From assembly GCF_002994745.2 (NCBI RefSeq), contig NC_037089.1, forward strand, positions 14,216,141-14,280,140: a stretch of 64,000 bases of DNA. The letters run 5' to 3'. The notes below the pieces were generated by a model that worked only from the letters and a program-made list of their open reading frames with translations, was not told the origin of the DNA and made no database searches. Below, piece after piece: positions 47,281 to 60,505 of the stretch (positions are counted from its first letter, which is position 1; each line of letters opens with the position of its first letter). The position numbers and the translations under genes are program-made. The DNA comes from Rosa chinensis. Lineage: Eukaryota; Streptophyta; Magnoliopsida; Rosales; Rosaceae.

Positions 47281-47773
47281 TGTTAACGTTTGGATCCGTG
47301 GGATCTCTAGTTAGCTTTAGTGAGAGAGAGAGAGAGTGATACAAGATGTATAGTGGTTCGTTTCCCGCCTTAGCGGGAAACTACGTCCACTTGAATGTGT
47401 ACTAGTGTGTCGAGCCTTGCGGCCTAACAAGATTACAAGAGATGTAATGGGATTGGGATCCCCTGAGTTGTGGGAGGAGAGTTCCTTTTATAGGTGAAGG
47501 AAGCCATCTCCTCTACATTTTCTTAGATGTGGGACAAGCAAAGATAACTATTCTAGTGTAGAAATGCCTAGTGTGGAGGCAACTTGGCAAGGCCGGAAAG
47601 GTGGCTTCCCGGCGACGGATTTGTGACTTCTGGATACCGTAGCGTAGCTTGAACATAGGGCTATACGATGGATGTCGCGGTTGGGCCTTGCCATGTCTCG
47701 TGGATGTCCCAAAGTGGGTGTTACTTATGCTTGGTGATGTAGTAAATACTCCATATTGTTGGAGGTATGTACA
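47281..47773 (-). repeat. NA-1 5' LTR
   Basis: 493 bp, the partner of 42089-42580. Confidence 0.95.
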
Positions 47774-47778
47774 ACTAG

Positions 47779-49099
47779 AGAATGCTAGAATTCGTTTTTG
47801 TGCTTGTTGAGACTTTTATCACTACATGTCCCTGATTCTGGAAGGGATAGAGCCACCCTAGGAATTACCACCATTGCCAAATAAGCCTGTGTCCCCATTT
47901 GTGCCCGTCGTGGGACTCCCTTAGATAAACCCCTTTGAGCCTACAATTGAAAGCCTTTTCTTTCATCACCCTTAAAATCCTTAACCCCAAAAGCTTAGTA
48001 TAGTTATCCTACCCTTTGTTCTAAAAACTTAGTGGAGCTATCTTTTGAGACTTACTACATGAGGGTGGCAAGGATGAAGATTGAGAAGAGGTGAAAGTTC
48101 AAGTGTGGGGGTAGACTTGTCTGTGAAAAAGAAAAAGAAAATGAAAAAAAAAAAATTGAGTACTGCTAGAAAAGAAAAAGAAAGAAAAAGAAAAATACGT
48201 CTATGGATTTTAGTCCCCCATACTTGGTGAGTTTGGAGATTGTTTTGAATTGAAGGCCAACTATCGAAAAAATTTGGCCTTTGTCAATTTCACTAGAGTT
48301 CAAAGGAAGTTTAGAATAAAGTCTGGGCCCAACATGAAGACATTAGACCCTTTTATAAAGCCTACAAGAAGGACATGACGTTACATACTTGGTGGATTTC
48401 GAAGAAGATTAGTCTCTCTACATCAGCATGAGCTCTACTAGGTTTTTAGGACACTTTGTTAAATTCCTTACCCTTTGTTTCTTAAAACCTTGAGCCTTGG
48501 CCATATTACAATCCTTCCTTAAGATGGGACAACCTTTGATCTATGGAGATGAGTTATAAGAGTTGAACCTATGACTTGGGTCCATCCGTGCAAGTAGTTG
48601 ATATCTTTCATGAGATCTTTTGAAAAAAATTATATTCAGAAAATGTTTTTTGTTTCTTATATATGTGAGCTATTTGATTGCCTTAAAATATGTTCTCTCA
48701 CATATAATTAAGTGATTATAAGCTTTTCAGCATTGCCTTGAATTCTGAGAGAAAAAAAAGTGGATATACCTTGTGAGGATATGAATCATACTTGTCTGAA
48801 ACGTGCTGAGCTCCATCCCATCACCATTGTTACAACCAAGTCCTACTTGCGCATGTGTGGATTATATGTTTGAATTAACTCTCGAATATCTAAATATTGA
48901 TTCTTAGTTGAGTGCTAATTTTGATGTTATGAAAGTAAGAGATTTCTGAGACTAAATGTTGAAGGGCAATAGAGTCATTGTATGTCATAACGTTTTTGTA
49001 TTTTGTTTCTTTAAGTTTTCGTTGAGTCTGAGTCTCTGTTTTTAGTTTCTTTGTTTTGATTTTGCTAAGGGACTAGCAAAAGCTAAGTGTGGGGGAATT
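47779..49099 (+). other. Ath-1 3' untranslated region
   Basis: No ORF. It contains (GAAAA)n-like A-rich stretches at about 48126-48200 and two AAGTGTGGGG words. The second lies directly before the 3' LTR and serves as polypurine tract. Confidence 0.6.
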
Positions 49100-50899
49100 T
49101 GATAGGAGCATTTTAATGCGATGTTTTAATAGTTATTTCCTCATATTTTACTTAGTTATTTCCTTAAATAAATAAATTTTAATTTAGTTTTTATTTTCTA
49201 GGTACAAGGGAGAAAATGGAGAAGAAATGAGCTGAAATGAATACACATGGCAAAAAGAGAGGAATCCTGATGGCACTAGGAAACCACATGGCTTGAAGAT
49301 GACGTTGGAGATATTATTGGGGAATTAAATCTGATTTTGCCTTGGGAAATTATGGAGTTAATGTCAAAAATCAAGAGAGGATCAAGGATAATGATGCCAT
49401 GACGTTGGAGATATTATTGGGGAATTAAATCTGATTTTGCCTTGGGAAATTATGGAGTTAATGTCAAAAATCAAGAGAGGATCAAGGATAATGATGCCAT
49501 GGAGAGATTTAAGGGAGAAAAGGTCCAAAACAAGTCCAGATTCATTCATATTTTCACTCAAGATTATTTTGGCCGAAAATTAAGAGAAAAATCAGATAAA
49601 ATCTTGGGAAATCAGCAATAATATATTTGGAAAGATTATGGAATTATTTTGGAGCTTTTTGATTGGTTGAGTGATATGGCAGAGCTGACATGGCATTAAT
49701 TCATTGGTTGGAGCTGTGTGGTGCAACCAGAAAATTACTTAGAAATTAAATTCATGAAGTCTTGCCTTCCCCTATGTATACCTTCCTCTCTAGATGTTTT
49801 TTACACACAACACACCACAACACACCTCTCTCCATTAGAAAATAAACATTAGAAAAATTCTCTCCATTCTCTAGTCTTCAGAAGCTCTGTGTCTCAACCA
49901 AGGAGGAGAAGAAGTCATGCAATACATCAAGATCTTATCCGCCATCCACCCTTGTGTTGTCCCTAGAAGATTGCTTGCTTTCAAGGATCTTTGAGTTCTT
50001 TGTCTCAAGGCCATGTCATCCATTTTTCACGGTGTATTTCATACTTTGTTTTGTTTCCTTTGTTTGATTTCGTAGAGTTATGGATTCTAGTTAACATGAC
50101 GTTAAGGGAAAAGTTTAAAGCCCATTTATATGTTTTGAAATAAAATTGTGATTTCTTTATGTTGATTTATATGTTGCTTATGTGAGATTGCTTGATTGAT
50201 TTTGGATTACAGAAAACTTTTGCATGTTTGTGTTCTTTGGTGGCCAACTTAGGATATATGCATGTAATTTGAGCTAGATTTAAGTAGTAAAGGTTTTGGA
50301 CAAAAGTCGAAATCAATTAAGGAGGATTGCAAATAGGTGAACTTATTCATAACTAGGTTGTGCACTTTGGTTGACATCCTTTCTCTATGCTTCATACGTT
50401 GAATGTGTTCTTGATTAGCTAGCTTTCTAGACTATCATTGCATGTTCAATAGGATTGATTTAGGTGCTTTCACTTGGATTAATTATTGAAGGAAAGTAAA
50501 AAATGGGAAATCGTTTGCTTTCTAACGTTTCACATGGTCAACTTCTTTCTCATGACATAGAAAATCAACTATAGGAATTGTGATTGGATTTCTTGCATAT
50601 GATTGTGGTTTTGATCTTTATTCCTTGCGTTCCACCCGTGTATATATGTTTTTACATTTTCTTTATTTTATTTATTTTAGTTTTTAATTTAATAATCCTA
50701 AAACCCCATGTGTTCACTTGTATATATTTCTATTCTTTGTTTTATTTTTGTAAATAATACTTTATACTTATTTTAATTTTTTTATTTGTTTTACAATGAC
50801 AGGTGTACCCTCAATCCCCCGTTAGAACGATCCATATTTACCATATACTAACGATGACATTTTATAGGGTTAAATTATGCACTTGCTTTTAGCGTATCA
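49100..50899 (+). repeat. Ath-1 3' LTR, 1.8 kb
   Basis: It starts TGATAGGAGC and ends GCGTATCA, directly after GTGTGGGGGAATT. It includes a 100-bp tandem duplication at 49301-49500. Confidence 0.75.
49301..49500 (+). repeat. exact-period 100-bp tandem duplication
   Basis: GACGTTGGAGATATTATTGG starts at 49301 and again at 49401, and the following text is essentially identical. Confidence 0.95.
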
Positions 50900-51713
50900 G
50901 GTATTGGCCGCTTCCGACTACCGTGGCGTAGCTTGAACATAGGGCTATGGGATGCATGTCTCGGTTGGGCCCCACCATGGCTTGTGGGCCCCTCTAAGAG
51001 GGTGTTACTTATGCTTGGTGATGTAGCAAATAACATTGCTAGTAGAGGTATCTACAAGTCCCCGAAGTCCCCAAGTAAGAGGAGCTTCTTGGTTGGGGAG
51101 TTATAATCATGAAGTCATCAAGCATAAGTAACCGGGCGGCACGGGGCCCCTACAAGTCCCCGAACTTGGTAAGCAAGAAGAGACTCGTAAACCTGCATGA
51201 CAAAGACAAAACACGCATATGTAGCTCGTTGCATTGGGCAACAAATTTGAGTTGCGTGATACAAGTTGATGTATACATATGAATGGTGCCGAGTATGATT
51301 GGTTATGACGTATAAACTCGAGAACGCGTACGGTTGTTTGAGCATACCAAGAATAAGTATACGGATTGCATATGATGCCCTTGGTGCTCATAAGAGAACG
51401 AACGTGGTCGAGTTGACGGGGCTACGCTCGATGTCAGTTGCATTAGTGCCATGAAGGCAAGCGTTTGTAATTCGTGAATGATGAATACACGAACGCTTGT
51501 GTTTGTTTGGTTGTTGCTCGTATTAATGGAACATGAAAAGAATTTGATTTGTCGCGAGTGACAAATGGTAGAAAAATTCAATGTTCCATTAATGTGTATG
51601 ATGTCGAGTGGATGTGAGTGTAAAGGTTGGGAATGCCAGAAGGCAAGAGCGTTAAAGCTCAGGGATGCTGGGAAGGCATGAGCGGGAAGCTCGGGGGTTG
51701 CAGGGAAGGCGTG
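50900..51713 (-). mobile_element. NA-2: LTR remainder, polypurine tract and interior
   Basis: The LTR resumes with the duplicated GGTAT and ends GGTATCTACA at 51056. AGTCCCCGAAGTCCCC follows. The interior to 51713 parallels NA-1 42581-43180 (CATCAAGCATAAGTAACCGG, GCATTGGGCAACAAAT) and enters a tandem array of the NA-1 type. Confidence 0.8.
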
Positions 51714-54700
51714 TGTGGGGACCCGAGAGGGGGGTCCCACAGCGCCGCGACTCCGAGCCAATGAGGAACCGACATGTCATGAATGACATCCCGATAACTC
51801 ATCAACCCGAAATCGCAAGGCCTTTTGGGTTCAGACTGTTGGTTTACAAAACACTTTCTTGGACAAATCGTTCTAGCAACCAAACAACACATTTTCAAAA
51901 GCGGAATTTGAAATGGGCTAAGAGTTTTGAGCTTGCAATCGGAGCCCAATTTGGAGAATAAAACAATTCACTAAATAACTACAAGCATGGGAGACGCGCC
52001 CCAGGGTTACGGGTCTCCCAGAATTTTTGTAAGCGAGTAGGAAATAAATAAATAAATAAATAGTAAGAAAGTTAATAAATAAGTTACTTGAAATCTGATA
52101 ATGGACCCAAAACCGAACTTTAGTAAAGACAAAGAGGTATACACCAAGCCGGGCCATGCGCCTCTCCTGTACGCTTCCCGACCACGTGCTCCAAACCTGC
52201 ACACTGTTGTAGGGGTGAGCTTTCGTCCTCGCATGCCCAGTAAGGGCCGACCCAACCATGCTAGGTTTGAAAATAATATACTTGAAAATATTTACTACAT
52301 AATATTGTGCACGTTTAACGAAAATACTTTAAAAATAGGCAACCACAAACATTTATTTCTTTTATAAAGCATATGTAGTATGCTTACACACAATTTGGAG
52401 CTCCGAGATACTTACCTGCCGGCTAAACTCAAACACAACGGTGACCGACTCGGTTCGTCATCCTTCGAGAACCGGCCAACTACTCTGTAGTACTTCTGAC
52501 TACAAGTAGCGAAAGTGTCCATTTCCTGGCCCTGAGTCTCCTATGACTGGTTCACTGTCTGTACTCACTCTTCCTCGACAAACATAGGAGCACGGCCCCC
52601 TCCGGAGGTTCACGGTTATCGACACCGTGGGATCCCTAGGAATCTACGCGTCTAGGTCCCATTCACTTTCAGGTCACAAGTATAAACATACAAGGGTACA
52701 GTATCTCAACATGCAAGTCTAGCCTTGGTTTTCGTAATTAGCAATTATCAGTTCTGGAAACACATGTATCACGAGGCATCGACTAATGAACAACCAAAAC
52801 GTACTTGCAGGCAGCTTAATATATGTATAAGCATATACACGCACAAGAAAACCACTAACAAGATAGGGACGGCTCACCCTACCTGGAATTGGAGTGCTCG
52901 TCCACAATGAGGTTCGTTCTCGAATTTCAATACTTCGTCCACTTCCAAAGGCACACGCACAAGCCCTTTATAATAAAATTAAACCAATAAGTAACCAATT
53001 CATAACTCATTTGCTCAATTTCTTTATGAGTCACCAATTTATTCTGAATCGATATTTAATGGTAACCATTCCCGAACAATTCACTTAACGTAGTGAGCTC
53101 ATTCGGGATATGGTGATCATACTTCTTTCGATAATATAGTTCGGATTAAATATTTAATTCCATTGTCTAGCATTCCCTTTCTTAAGCAACAAATATACTT
53201 ACCATTCCCAAATAATCCAAATGATCAATGTAGCATTTGAATCATTTGGGATATGGCGGTTAGACTCGGCACTTTCACCTTCATTTGTTTAGCATTTTTA
53301 CTTTTAAGAAAACAAATCACGATTACCATTCCCGATGGATTACAATTTTGGGATATGGTAGCTTTAAAGAACTTCACTTGTAATTTACTTCATTTATCGA
53401 GATCAAACGTCCTAATTTCATTTAACTGCATAGAGGTCACCAAATTAACCAGTCTTTGCCTACCTTGAATTTATGACAAAACCAAAATTATATCAACGTC
53501 ATCTCCTTAAGTAAACACAAACAGATCACAAGCATCTTCAGTAATCACAAAGTTACCACAGATGCCATACCAAAGGTTTAAACCACCATATCACCATTTT
53601 TACTCTTTTCCCTTCATGAGGCAACAACAATTTTCTGCAATTTTTAACTTCACTTCCTAAAATAACTCCAACAAACCCATTTACAACAATCAGAAACCGA
53701 ACACACCAACAATTTCACAATTCAGAGTAGCAGGCCCTTACCACTCTTCTTTTCCAAACATGGATTCGATTCAGGCCAGCTGCTTTTTCCACCACCATTA
53801 ATCCATTCAGACCTCTAGCAGAAAACAATACAATCAATACTCAACACTCAACCAACTTCGCATCCAGAATAGTGTTTGCGGTCCTTACCTTAATCGATTT
53901 TAATCGAAACTGACCCAGTAGCTCGTTTCTTCTCCACAGCTTCAAAAACGCAGATCCCACAATCCTCACAGGTTTCAAATTAAGGAATAGAGTTAGGGTT
54001 TTCAATCTATACCAAACCGGAAGCTCCAGCTAAAAGGGGAATCACGAAATTACCTAATCAAGAAGTCCTGACGATTTCCGGCGACCGTGAGCGACGGAGC
54101 TACTGTGGTCCACGCGCCTGCAGCGGCGCGTGAAGCGCGTGCAAGAGTTCTGGGCGGAACCATAGATCGGAATCCAAGGGTTCCGGCGAACAAGAACACG
54201 TTGACTCTATTTATGGTGGTGGTTTGGCTCAATAGTGGCCGGAAGTTGGAGATCGGAGGCAGGCAATGACGGGACTCTGATGTGAGGTGCGTTCGGTGGT
54301 CTTCCGGCATCAGACGATGCAAGGGCTTCGGGTACTGGACGAGTGGCTTGTTCTGAATCAATCTGTGGTGGTGATGAGTGGAGAAAGTGGTCGGAGGTAG
54401 CCTTTCCGGCTAGGCATGGTAGCGGGAAATGTGGTGGTTGGATGTGGTAGCTGGAAGCGGTACATGCCTGTAATTCTTGCTGGGTTTAGGTCGGAATTGG
54501 GTCCTGGTTCGACGGATGGTGGCGATGACGTGAGGTGGTGACCGGAAGCTGGGTTTCCCGGTGATGGCAGAGAGAAGGAGAGTGGAAGAGAGAGGTCGGG
54601 GTCGATGCATGGAGTCGATCTCTTATGGTTTTAGGTCGGATTGAGGTGGTGCTTTGATTGGTGGTGGCGGTGATGTGAGGTGGTGGCCGGACAGTGTGGT

Positions 54701-55245
54701 TCCGGTGATGGCAGAGGGAGAGGACGAGAGAGTGAGGTCGGGGAGAGAGAAAGAGAAACGCGGCCGAGAGGGAGAGAGTGAGAGAGTTTAGATTTTAGGG
54801 TTTCTGATTTCCTATTTATAGTTGCGCGTGTGAAATGTCCATTTTACCCTTGCGACGAATTACGAAACCCCCCTGACTGGTTACTCTCGGGTTTTATGGT
54901 TCGTTACTTTACTTGTTTTTCGTCAACGACTACTCTAGTAATTTCTCGACTTCGTCTAGAGTCCAAAACTCAATTTTCTTAAGACTCAACATTCAGAACT
55001 TTGTTACAACCCAACTCGTCTCCTTCTCAAATTTACTTCGACAATCTCTATCTCCATAAGCTCTGGTAATCCTCTAGGCCCAAATGGAAGAACATTGGCC
55101 CAAACGAAAATTATAGAGCCCAAATTGTCATCTCGACACCAAAATAATTTCCGAAATCGATTTCTTCACTTAAATCACCTTGCGAAAATCTTATTGGCGA
55201 AAAATTACCTTCTAAAAATTAAACAAAATTTTTGGGGGCTCACAG
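51714..55245 (-). mobile_element. 3.5-kb TG...CA insertion, probably a solo LTR
   Basis: It starts TGTGGGGACC and ends GGGGGCTCACA, with TSD GCGTG at 51709-51713 and 55246-55250, inside NA-2's tandem array. No gag-pol is seen. A minus-strand promoter is likely near 54830-54818 (CTATAAATAGG), followed by a TC-rich leader. The inferred orientation is therefore minus. A large non-autonomous element without recognisable paired LTRs is the alternative. Confidence 0.7.
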
Positions 55246-55250
55246 CGTGA

Positions 55251-57010
55251 GCGGGAAGCTCGGGGGTTGCGGTAAGGCTTGAGCGGAAGCTTGGGGGTTG
55301 CGGTAAGGCTTGAGCGGAAGCTTGGGGGTTGCCGGGAAGGCGTGAGCAGGAAGCTCGTGGGTTGCCTGGAAGGTGTGAGCGGAAGCTCGGGGTTGCCGGG
55401 AAGGTGTGAGCGGAAGCTCGAGGGTTGCTGGGAAGGTATGAGAGGAAGCTCGTGAGAGGGAAGCTCGGGGGTGCCGCGAAGGCGTGAGAGGAAGCTTGGG
55501 GTTAGCGTGAAGGCATGAGCGGAAGCTCGAGGGTTGCTGGAAAGGCATGTGCGGAAGCTCGGGGTTGGCGCGAAGGCATGAGCAGAAGCTCGAGGGTTGC
55601 CGGGAAGTCATGAGCGGAAGCTCGGGGTTGCTGCGAAGGCATGAGAGGAAGCTCAGGGGTGACGCGAAGGCATGAGCGGAAGCTCAGGGTTGCCGCGAAG
55701 GCATGAGCGAAAGCTCGTGGTTGCCACGAAGGCATGAGTGGAAGATCTGGGGTGCCGCGAAGGGGTGAGCGGAAGCTCATTTATGCCGCTGAGGCGTGAG
55801 CGTTAAAGCTCGAAGATGCCGCTGAGGCAGGAGCGTGAAAGCTCAAGGATACCGCTGAGGCATTAACGTGTAGCTCGAAAGCGATGTCGTGTGGCATGAG
55901 AGTAACCGTTGCTAATTATGTTGGGCTGTATGTACAAGTCCCCGAAGTCCCCGATCAATGAGGGTTTTCAGCGGGGTTGATATCAAAGCGTTACTTTGTG
56001 CCGTATTGCGATCATAATTAGTGCAAGTGCGTTGTCCATCTAGAATTGGTCAGAGCGAACGCTTGTTCCCTTTTGGGTGGGCCCCTACTAGGCCCTCCAA
56101 GGAGTCCCCACCTCCTAGCTATAGACCTTCGTATGGTTGGAAAATTGTTTGATGAGGGGAACTGCGTTTAAGCAGTGGGTGTTAGGTAGCGAACCTAATC
56201 TTTGATACCCAAGTGTCGGGAGTTAACTGCCGGATCAATGGCTGCCGTGGGCTACGTTAACTGATCCCTTTACTTTTTCCCGGAGGAGAAAAGCTTGACT
56301 GCTATGCCGCGTAGCGGTCACTGTCACTATGAGGCGTTGCCTTACCGCTTGGCGGTTGGTTGTGGACCATAGACTCGTGGAGACTTTAGACCCTTTTAGG
56401 TCTCCTTCCCTTGGGGAGGGATTGAAAAAATATGGTGGCCAAGAGGCTAGACAAAATGTTTTACATATAGTGTACATGTACATCTTGCTAATTGTATGAA
56501 CAACAAATAAGCATGCATGGCATAGTTTGTCTAAGCGTCACATGTTTATTTAATTTTGTAATTAAATAGAAGCATGACATATGTGTATAGCATGTACTTG
56601 TAGTAAAGTTGCTAATAACATTTCTGAATTGTTGTAGACATGCTTAGAGATCATGGAGACATGTTAAGGCATGTCACAAGTATGTAAGCCTAGAAGGTGT
56701 GCTACTAAAATTTGATACGTATTATAAGCATGCCTAAAGTCATGGAAGCATGTAAAAACATATCAAGTGTGATATATTTGTAGGCATGCTTAGAAGTAAT
56801 AAAAGCATGGCAATGACTCTAATTGCAAGAGCGTAAAAGATAAGATATAGTTGCTTATCTTATGCCGATTTGGAGTGGGTTGGAGTTGGAATTGATATAA
56901 GTATCCCAAATCATGTTGGAGTTGTCCAAGCATGACGCTCCAATGCTCTGGCGAAGTATCTTAATAGGGGGTTGATAATTTCATCGTTTGAGGAGGTGAT
57001 CGGTGATTAT
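55251..57010 (-). mobile_element. NA-2 interior, right part, ending in Tat-2 integrase
   Basis: It continues the tandem array (55251-55870), then the block of Tat 3' sequence (55900-56340) and AT-rich text matching NA-1 44480-44940. It stops somewhere in about 56960-57012, where integrase codons of Tat-2 begin. NA-2's leader, PBS and 5' LTR are missing. Confidence 0.75.
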
Positions 57011-60000
57011 ACGATACCCGTTGCTTATTTTGCAAATTGTGCAGATGGGCCCTGTGTCATTTCTCATCTCGGAGGTCCCTATCGAGATTGACGCCTTCGC
57101 CGTTGGTCTCGGGGCAGTAGCCCTCGACCCTAGCGGTATGTTGAGATATCTCCATAGGTAGGACGACTTCAGTTCCGAACATCATACAAAATAGCGTTTC
57201 CCCAGTGGCGGAGGTTAGGGTAGTCCTGATGGTCGACAGAACTTTCGGAAGCTTCTCCGCCCACAAGCCCTGGTGTCGTCAAGCTTCTTTTTTAGCAGCT
57301 TCTTGATTATCTTGTTTGCTGCTTCGACCTTGGCTATAGTTATTGCCGTCAGTGGCTCTGCCTCTATCCACTTGCTGTTGTAGTCGATGGTGACAATGAT
57401 GTACTTGAACTAGCCTTTGGCGGTTTGAAAATTTCCCATCAGGCCCAGGCCTCACGTGGAGTGAATCCATGGACTGATGATGATCAACAATGGTTCTGCC
57501 GGGACATGTGGGAGATCGGCATATTGTTGACATTTATGGCAAGATCTCGATACCCTCCAAGCGTCGTCGCATAGTGTAGGCCAGAAGTAGCCTTGTCACA
57601 TTATGCGATTAGCTAAGGATCTGGCGCCTGAGTGGTTTCCACATTCCCCGTCGTGTATCATTGCCAGAACGACCTTTCCCTCCTCTGGGGTTAGTCATCG
57701 CAGGTTGGGGTGTGTGAACCCCTGGCGGTAAAGCTTACCATTCTGGATGTTGTAATGGGTTGCTCTCCGCTTGAGCTATCATGCTTCAACCTTGTCCTCT
57801 GGCAATGTCCCATTGCGCTTGTATTCGATGATCTCGTCCATCCAACTAGGATTTACCTCAATGTTGAAGATCTCTGCTAGGGTTTTTGTGATACTTGGCT
57901 TGTCAAGACACTCCACCCTTGTGTCCGTCGGACTTTGGTGTGGCTGTGTGGTTGCTAGTCTGGCTAGTGAATAGGCTTTGGCGTTCTCTTCCCTAGGAAT
58001 CTGCCTGATGGTGTGAAATTTAAATTTTTTGAGGAGCGTCTTGACGTAACCCAAGTATGCCGCCAACTGTTGATCCTTGGCCTGGAAACTATCGTTGACG
58101 ACTAACTGGGAGTCGCTGAATATGTTGACACTGTCTGCCCCTGAGTCGATGGCGAGGAGTAGGCCGGCGATGAGAGCTTCGTACTCCGCCATGTTGTTTG
58201 AGGCCTTGAAGTTGAATTTTAATGCGTATTCCACGTTTAGTCCCCCTGGCCCTGTTAAGATGACTCTGGCGCAAGCGGAGCCGTCCACGTGTAGGTTCCA
58301 GTCTGAGTGCTGGGGAGTTGGTTCCTCAGCGGTTACAATTTCCATGCTGGGTTCAATCTGTCGCTCGGTGAGCTCAGCAATGAAGTCTGCCACCGCCTAG
58401 CCTTTCATGGTGGTTCTTGGTTTGTAATCAATGTCAAACTCACTGAGCTCGATGGCCCACTTGTTGAGGCATCCTGAGTGTTCAGGGTTCTGCATTACTT
58501 GTCTCAGCGGTTGACTCGTTAAGACATGAATTGTGTGGGCCTGAAAATACCGGCGAAGGCGCCTAGCTGCAACGATGAGTGTGAGAGCGAGCTGCTCCAG
58601 GGGGGATATCTTGTTTCAGCCCCGTTCATGCCTCTGCTGGCGTAGAATACGGGGAGCTCATCCTGGCCTTCCCGCTGGACAATGGCACAGCTTATCGCTG
58701 TCTGTGATACCGTAGGTATATGTATAGTGTCTCCCCTTGCACAGGAATAGAGAGGAGTGGAACTGCCGCCAAGTACTCTTTCAAGCTTTGGAACGCTGCC
58801 TCATAGTTTGGGTTCCAGTCGAGGACTTTCTTGTGGGTTGTCTTCAGGACTTTGACAAATGGGAGACATCTGTCAGTGAGTCTGGAGGTAAACCGCGAAA
58901 GGGCGGTTAGTTTGCCCTGGAGACTCTGAATGTGTTTCTTCCACTTCGGAGCCTTCATGTTGAGGATGGCTTGTACCTTGTCAAGGTTGGCCTCTATGCC
59001 CCGTTCACTGACTATGTAACCTACAAATTTGCTGGTGGTGACGCCGAAGAAGCATTTTTCTGGGTTAAGGCGCATACCGTAGGCCAAGAGAATGGCAAAT
59101 ATAATTCTGAGGTTTGCCACGTGTTCGCTGGCCTTTATGCTTTTTACCAACATATTGTCCACGTAGACCTCGATGATTTTGCCCAGATGTTCAGCAAACA
59201 TAGCATTCATCAGCCGCTGGTAAGTTGCACCGGCGTTCTTCAAACCGAAAGGCATGACATTGTAGCAGTATAGGCCCTTGTCGGTGGTGAAGGAGGTGCA
59301 CTCTTGGTCACCAGGGTGCTTTTTGATCTAATTGTAGCCGGAGAAGGCATCCATCATGCTGAGTAGCTCATGCCCAGCGATTGCATCGACCCGTTGGCCT
59401 ATGCGAGGTAGCGGGAAACTGTCCTTGGGGTATGCCTTGTTGAGGCCCTTGAAGTCGACATATATTCGCCACTTTCTGCTGGGTTTTTTTACCATGACCA
59501 AGTTGGAAATCCACTGAGGGTAATTTACTTGGCGGATGAATCCAATGCTTTGGAGCTTGGCAACCTCTTCCCCTATTGCACGGTATCTCTCCTCATCAAA
59601 GGCCCTTCACCGCTGCTTGATAGGGTAGGCGGATCGTTTGATACTTAATTTGTGTGTGATGATCTCCGGGGAAATTCCCGGCATGTCAACGTAGGACCAT
59701 GTAAAGACTACGATGTTGTCACGTAGAAACTAGGTGAGCTCAGCCTCTACCTCTGGGTCTAGCAGAGCGCCGATGCGGACTGTCCACTTAAGGTGCTAGT
59801 TGGATATGCTGATGATCCTTAAGGATGTTTCTGGGTTGTGAAATAGCACTCTCGTGCCAGTTGTTGACTTCCCTTCACACAACCTGTTCCGTTGGGAGTG
59901 GGGAACTTCATGAGGAGCATGTACCCAGCGATGATGCACTTGAGTTTGTTAAGTGTCGGTCGACCAATGATGGCGTTATATGAACTGAAGCAGTCTACAA

Positions 60001-60505
60001 TGATGAACTCTGTATGGATTTCCGCCATACGTGGACTGGCGCCGATAACCAGTCGCATGTAGTCATAACCTAATGGCTGTGTGACGTCACCAGAGAAGCT
60101 AAGCAATGACTCATGATCCTGTAGTAATTTTCTATTTCGTCGAAGTTTGTCGTAGCACCTGTTGAAGATAACATTTACAGCGGACCCGTTGTCGACAAGG
60201 ATCCTTCCCACAGACCATTTATCGAGTACGGCGTCGATCAAGAATGGATCGTCCTGGGGCAGATGTACTCCGCGCTCCTCCTCCTCTAAGAAGGTAATGG
60301 GCTCCAAACTAGATTTTGGGAGTTTAGCAGACCTCTCATAGCGGATATTGCACACCTCCTTGGGGTGGTTCGCACGCGCATAACGCTTTTTTGCTCTGTG
60401 AGACATATTGGTGATTGGAGCACCACCGTCGATGGTGTTGATGCGGCCCAAGGGCTCAATGTTGGCCATTACGGGTGGTGGTTGGTGTACCTTGAATTGT
60501 TCCAT
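57010..60505 (-). pseudogene. Tat-2 pol, heavily mutated
   Basis: The protease at 60505-59819 reads ILVDNGSAVNVIF, so the catalytic DSG is DNG. RT is in pieces; at 59255-58692 YVDD is changed to YVDN (AAT at 59156-59154). The first RNase H is broken, and the archaeal-type RNase H (58393-57900) has a short deletion after HVDGSA. The integrase is represented by scattered parts (57533-57057) and is cut after the QNKQRVS-like residues by NA-2. Confidence 0.85.

Larger units (their letters stand above)
42089..47773 (-). mobile_element. NA-1, young non-autonomous LTR element (5.7 kb)
   Basis: LTRs lie at 42089-42580 and 47281-47773 with TSD ACTAG at 42084-42088 and 47774-47778. By eye about five substitutions and one 1-bp indel separate the LTRs. 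No gag or pol motif is seen. The interior holds a tandem array (43137-44030), a block of Tat 3' sequence (44030-44480), AT-rich DNA (44480-45780) and a GC-rich leader (45780-47230). The PBS and polypurine tract are of Tat type, so Tat proteins probably mobilised it. Confidence 0.9.
41188..50899 (+). mobile_element. Ath-1, internally deleted Athila-like gypsy remnant
   Basis: TSD GGTAT lies at 41183-41187 and 50900-50904. The left end keeps only TGA of the 5' LTR, then 3'-UTR text including AAGCGCTGCTTGGGAGGC, which commonly follows pol in such elements, and GTGTGGGGGAA. The 3' LTR is 49100-50899. Gag, pol and nearly all of the 5' LTR are deleted. NA-1 is inserted at 42089. Ath-1's own sequence is 41188-42088 and 47779-50899. 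Confidence 0.75.

Noticed and set aside
54050..54361. 103-codon minus-strand ORF in the 3.5-kb LTR-like insertion
   Set aside because: No known domain. It may be part of a transcript from the internal promoter, but nothing supports coding.
55240..55780. Minus-strand ORFs of 92 and 123 codons
   Set aside because: Same repeat array in NA-2; open only because of its composition.
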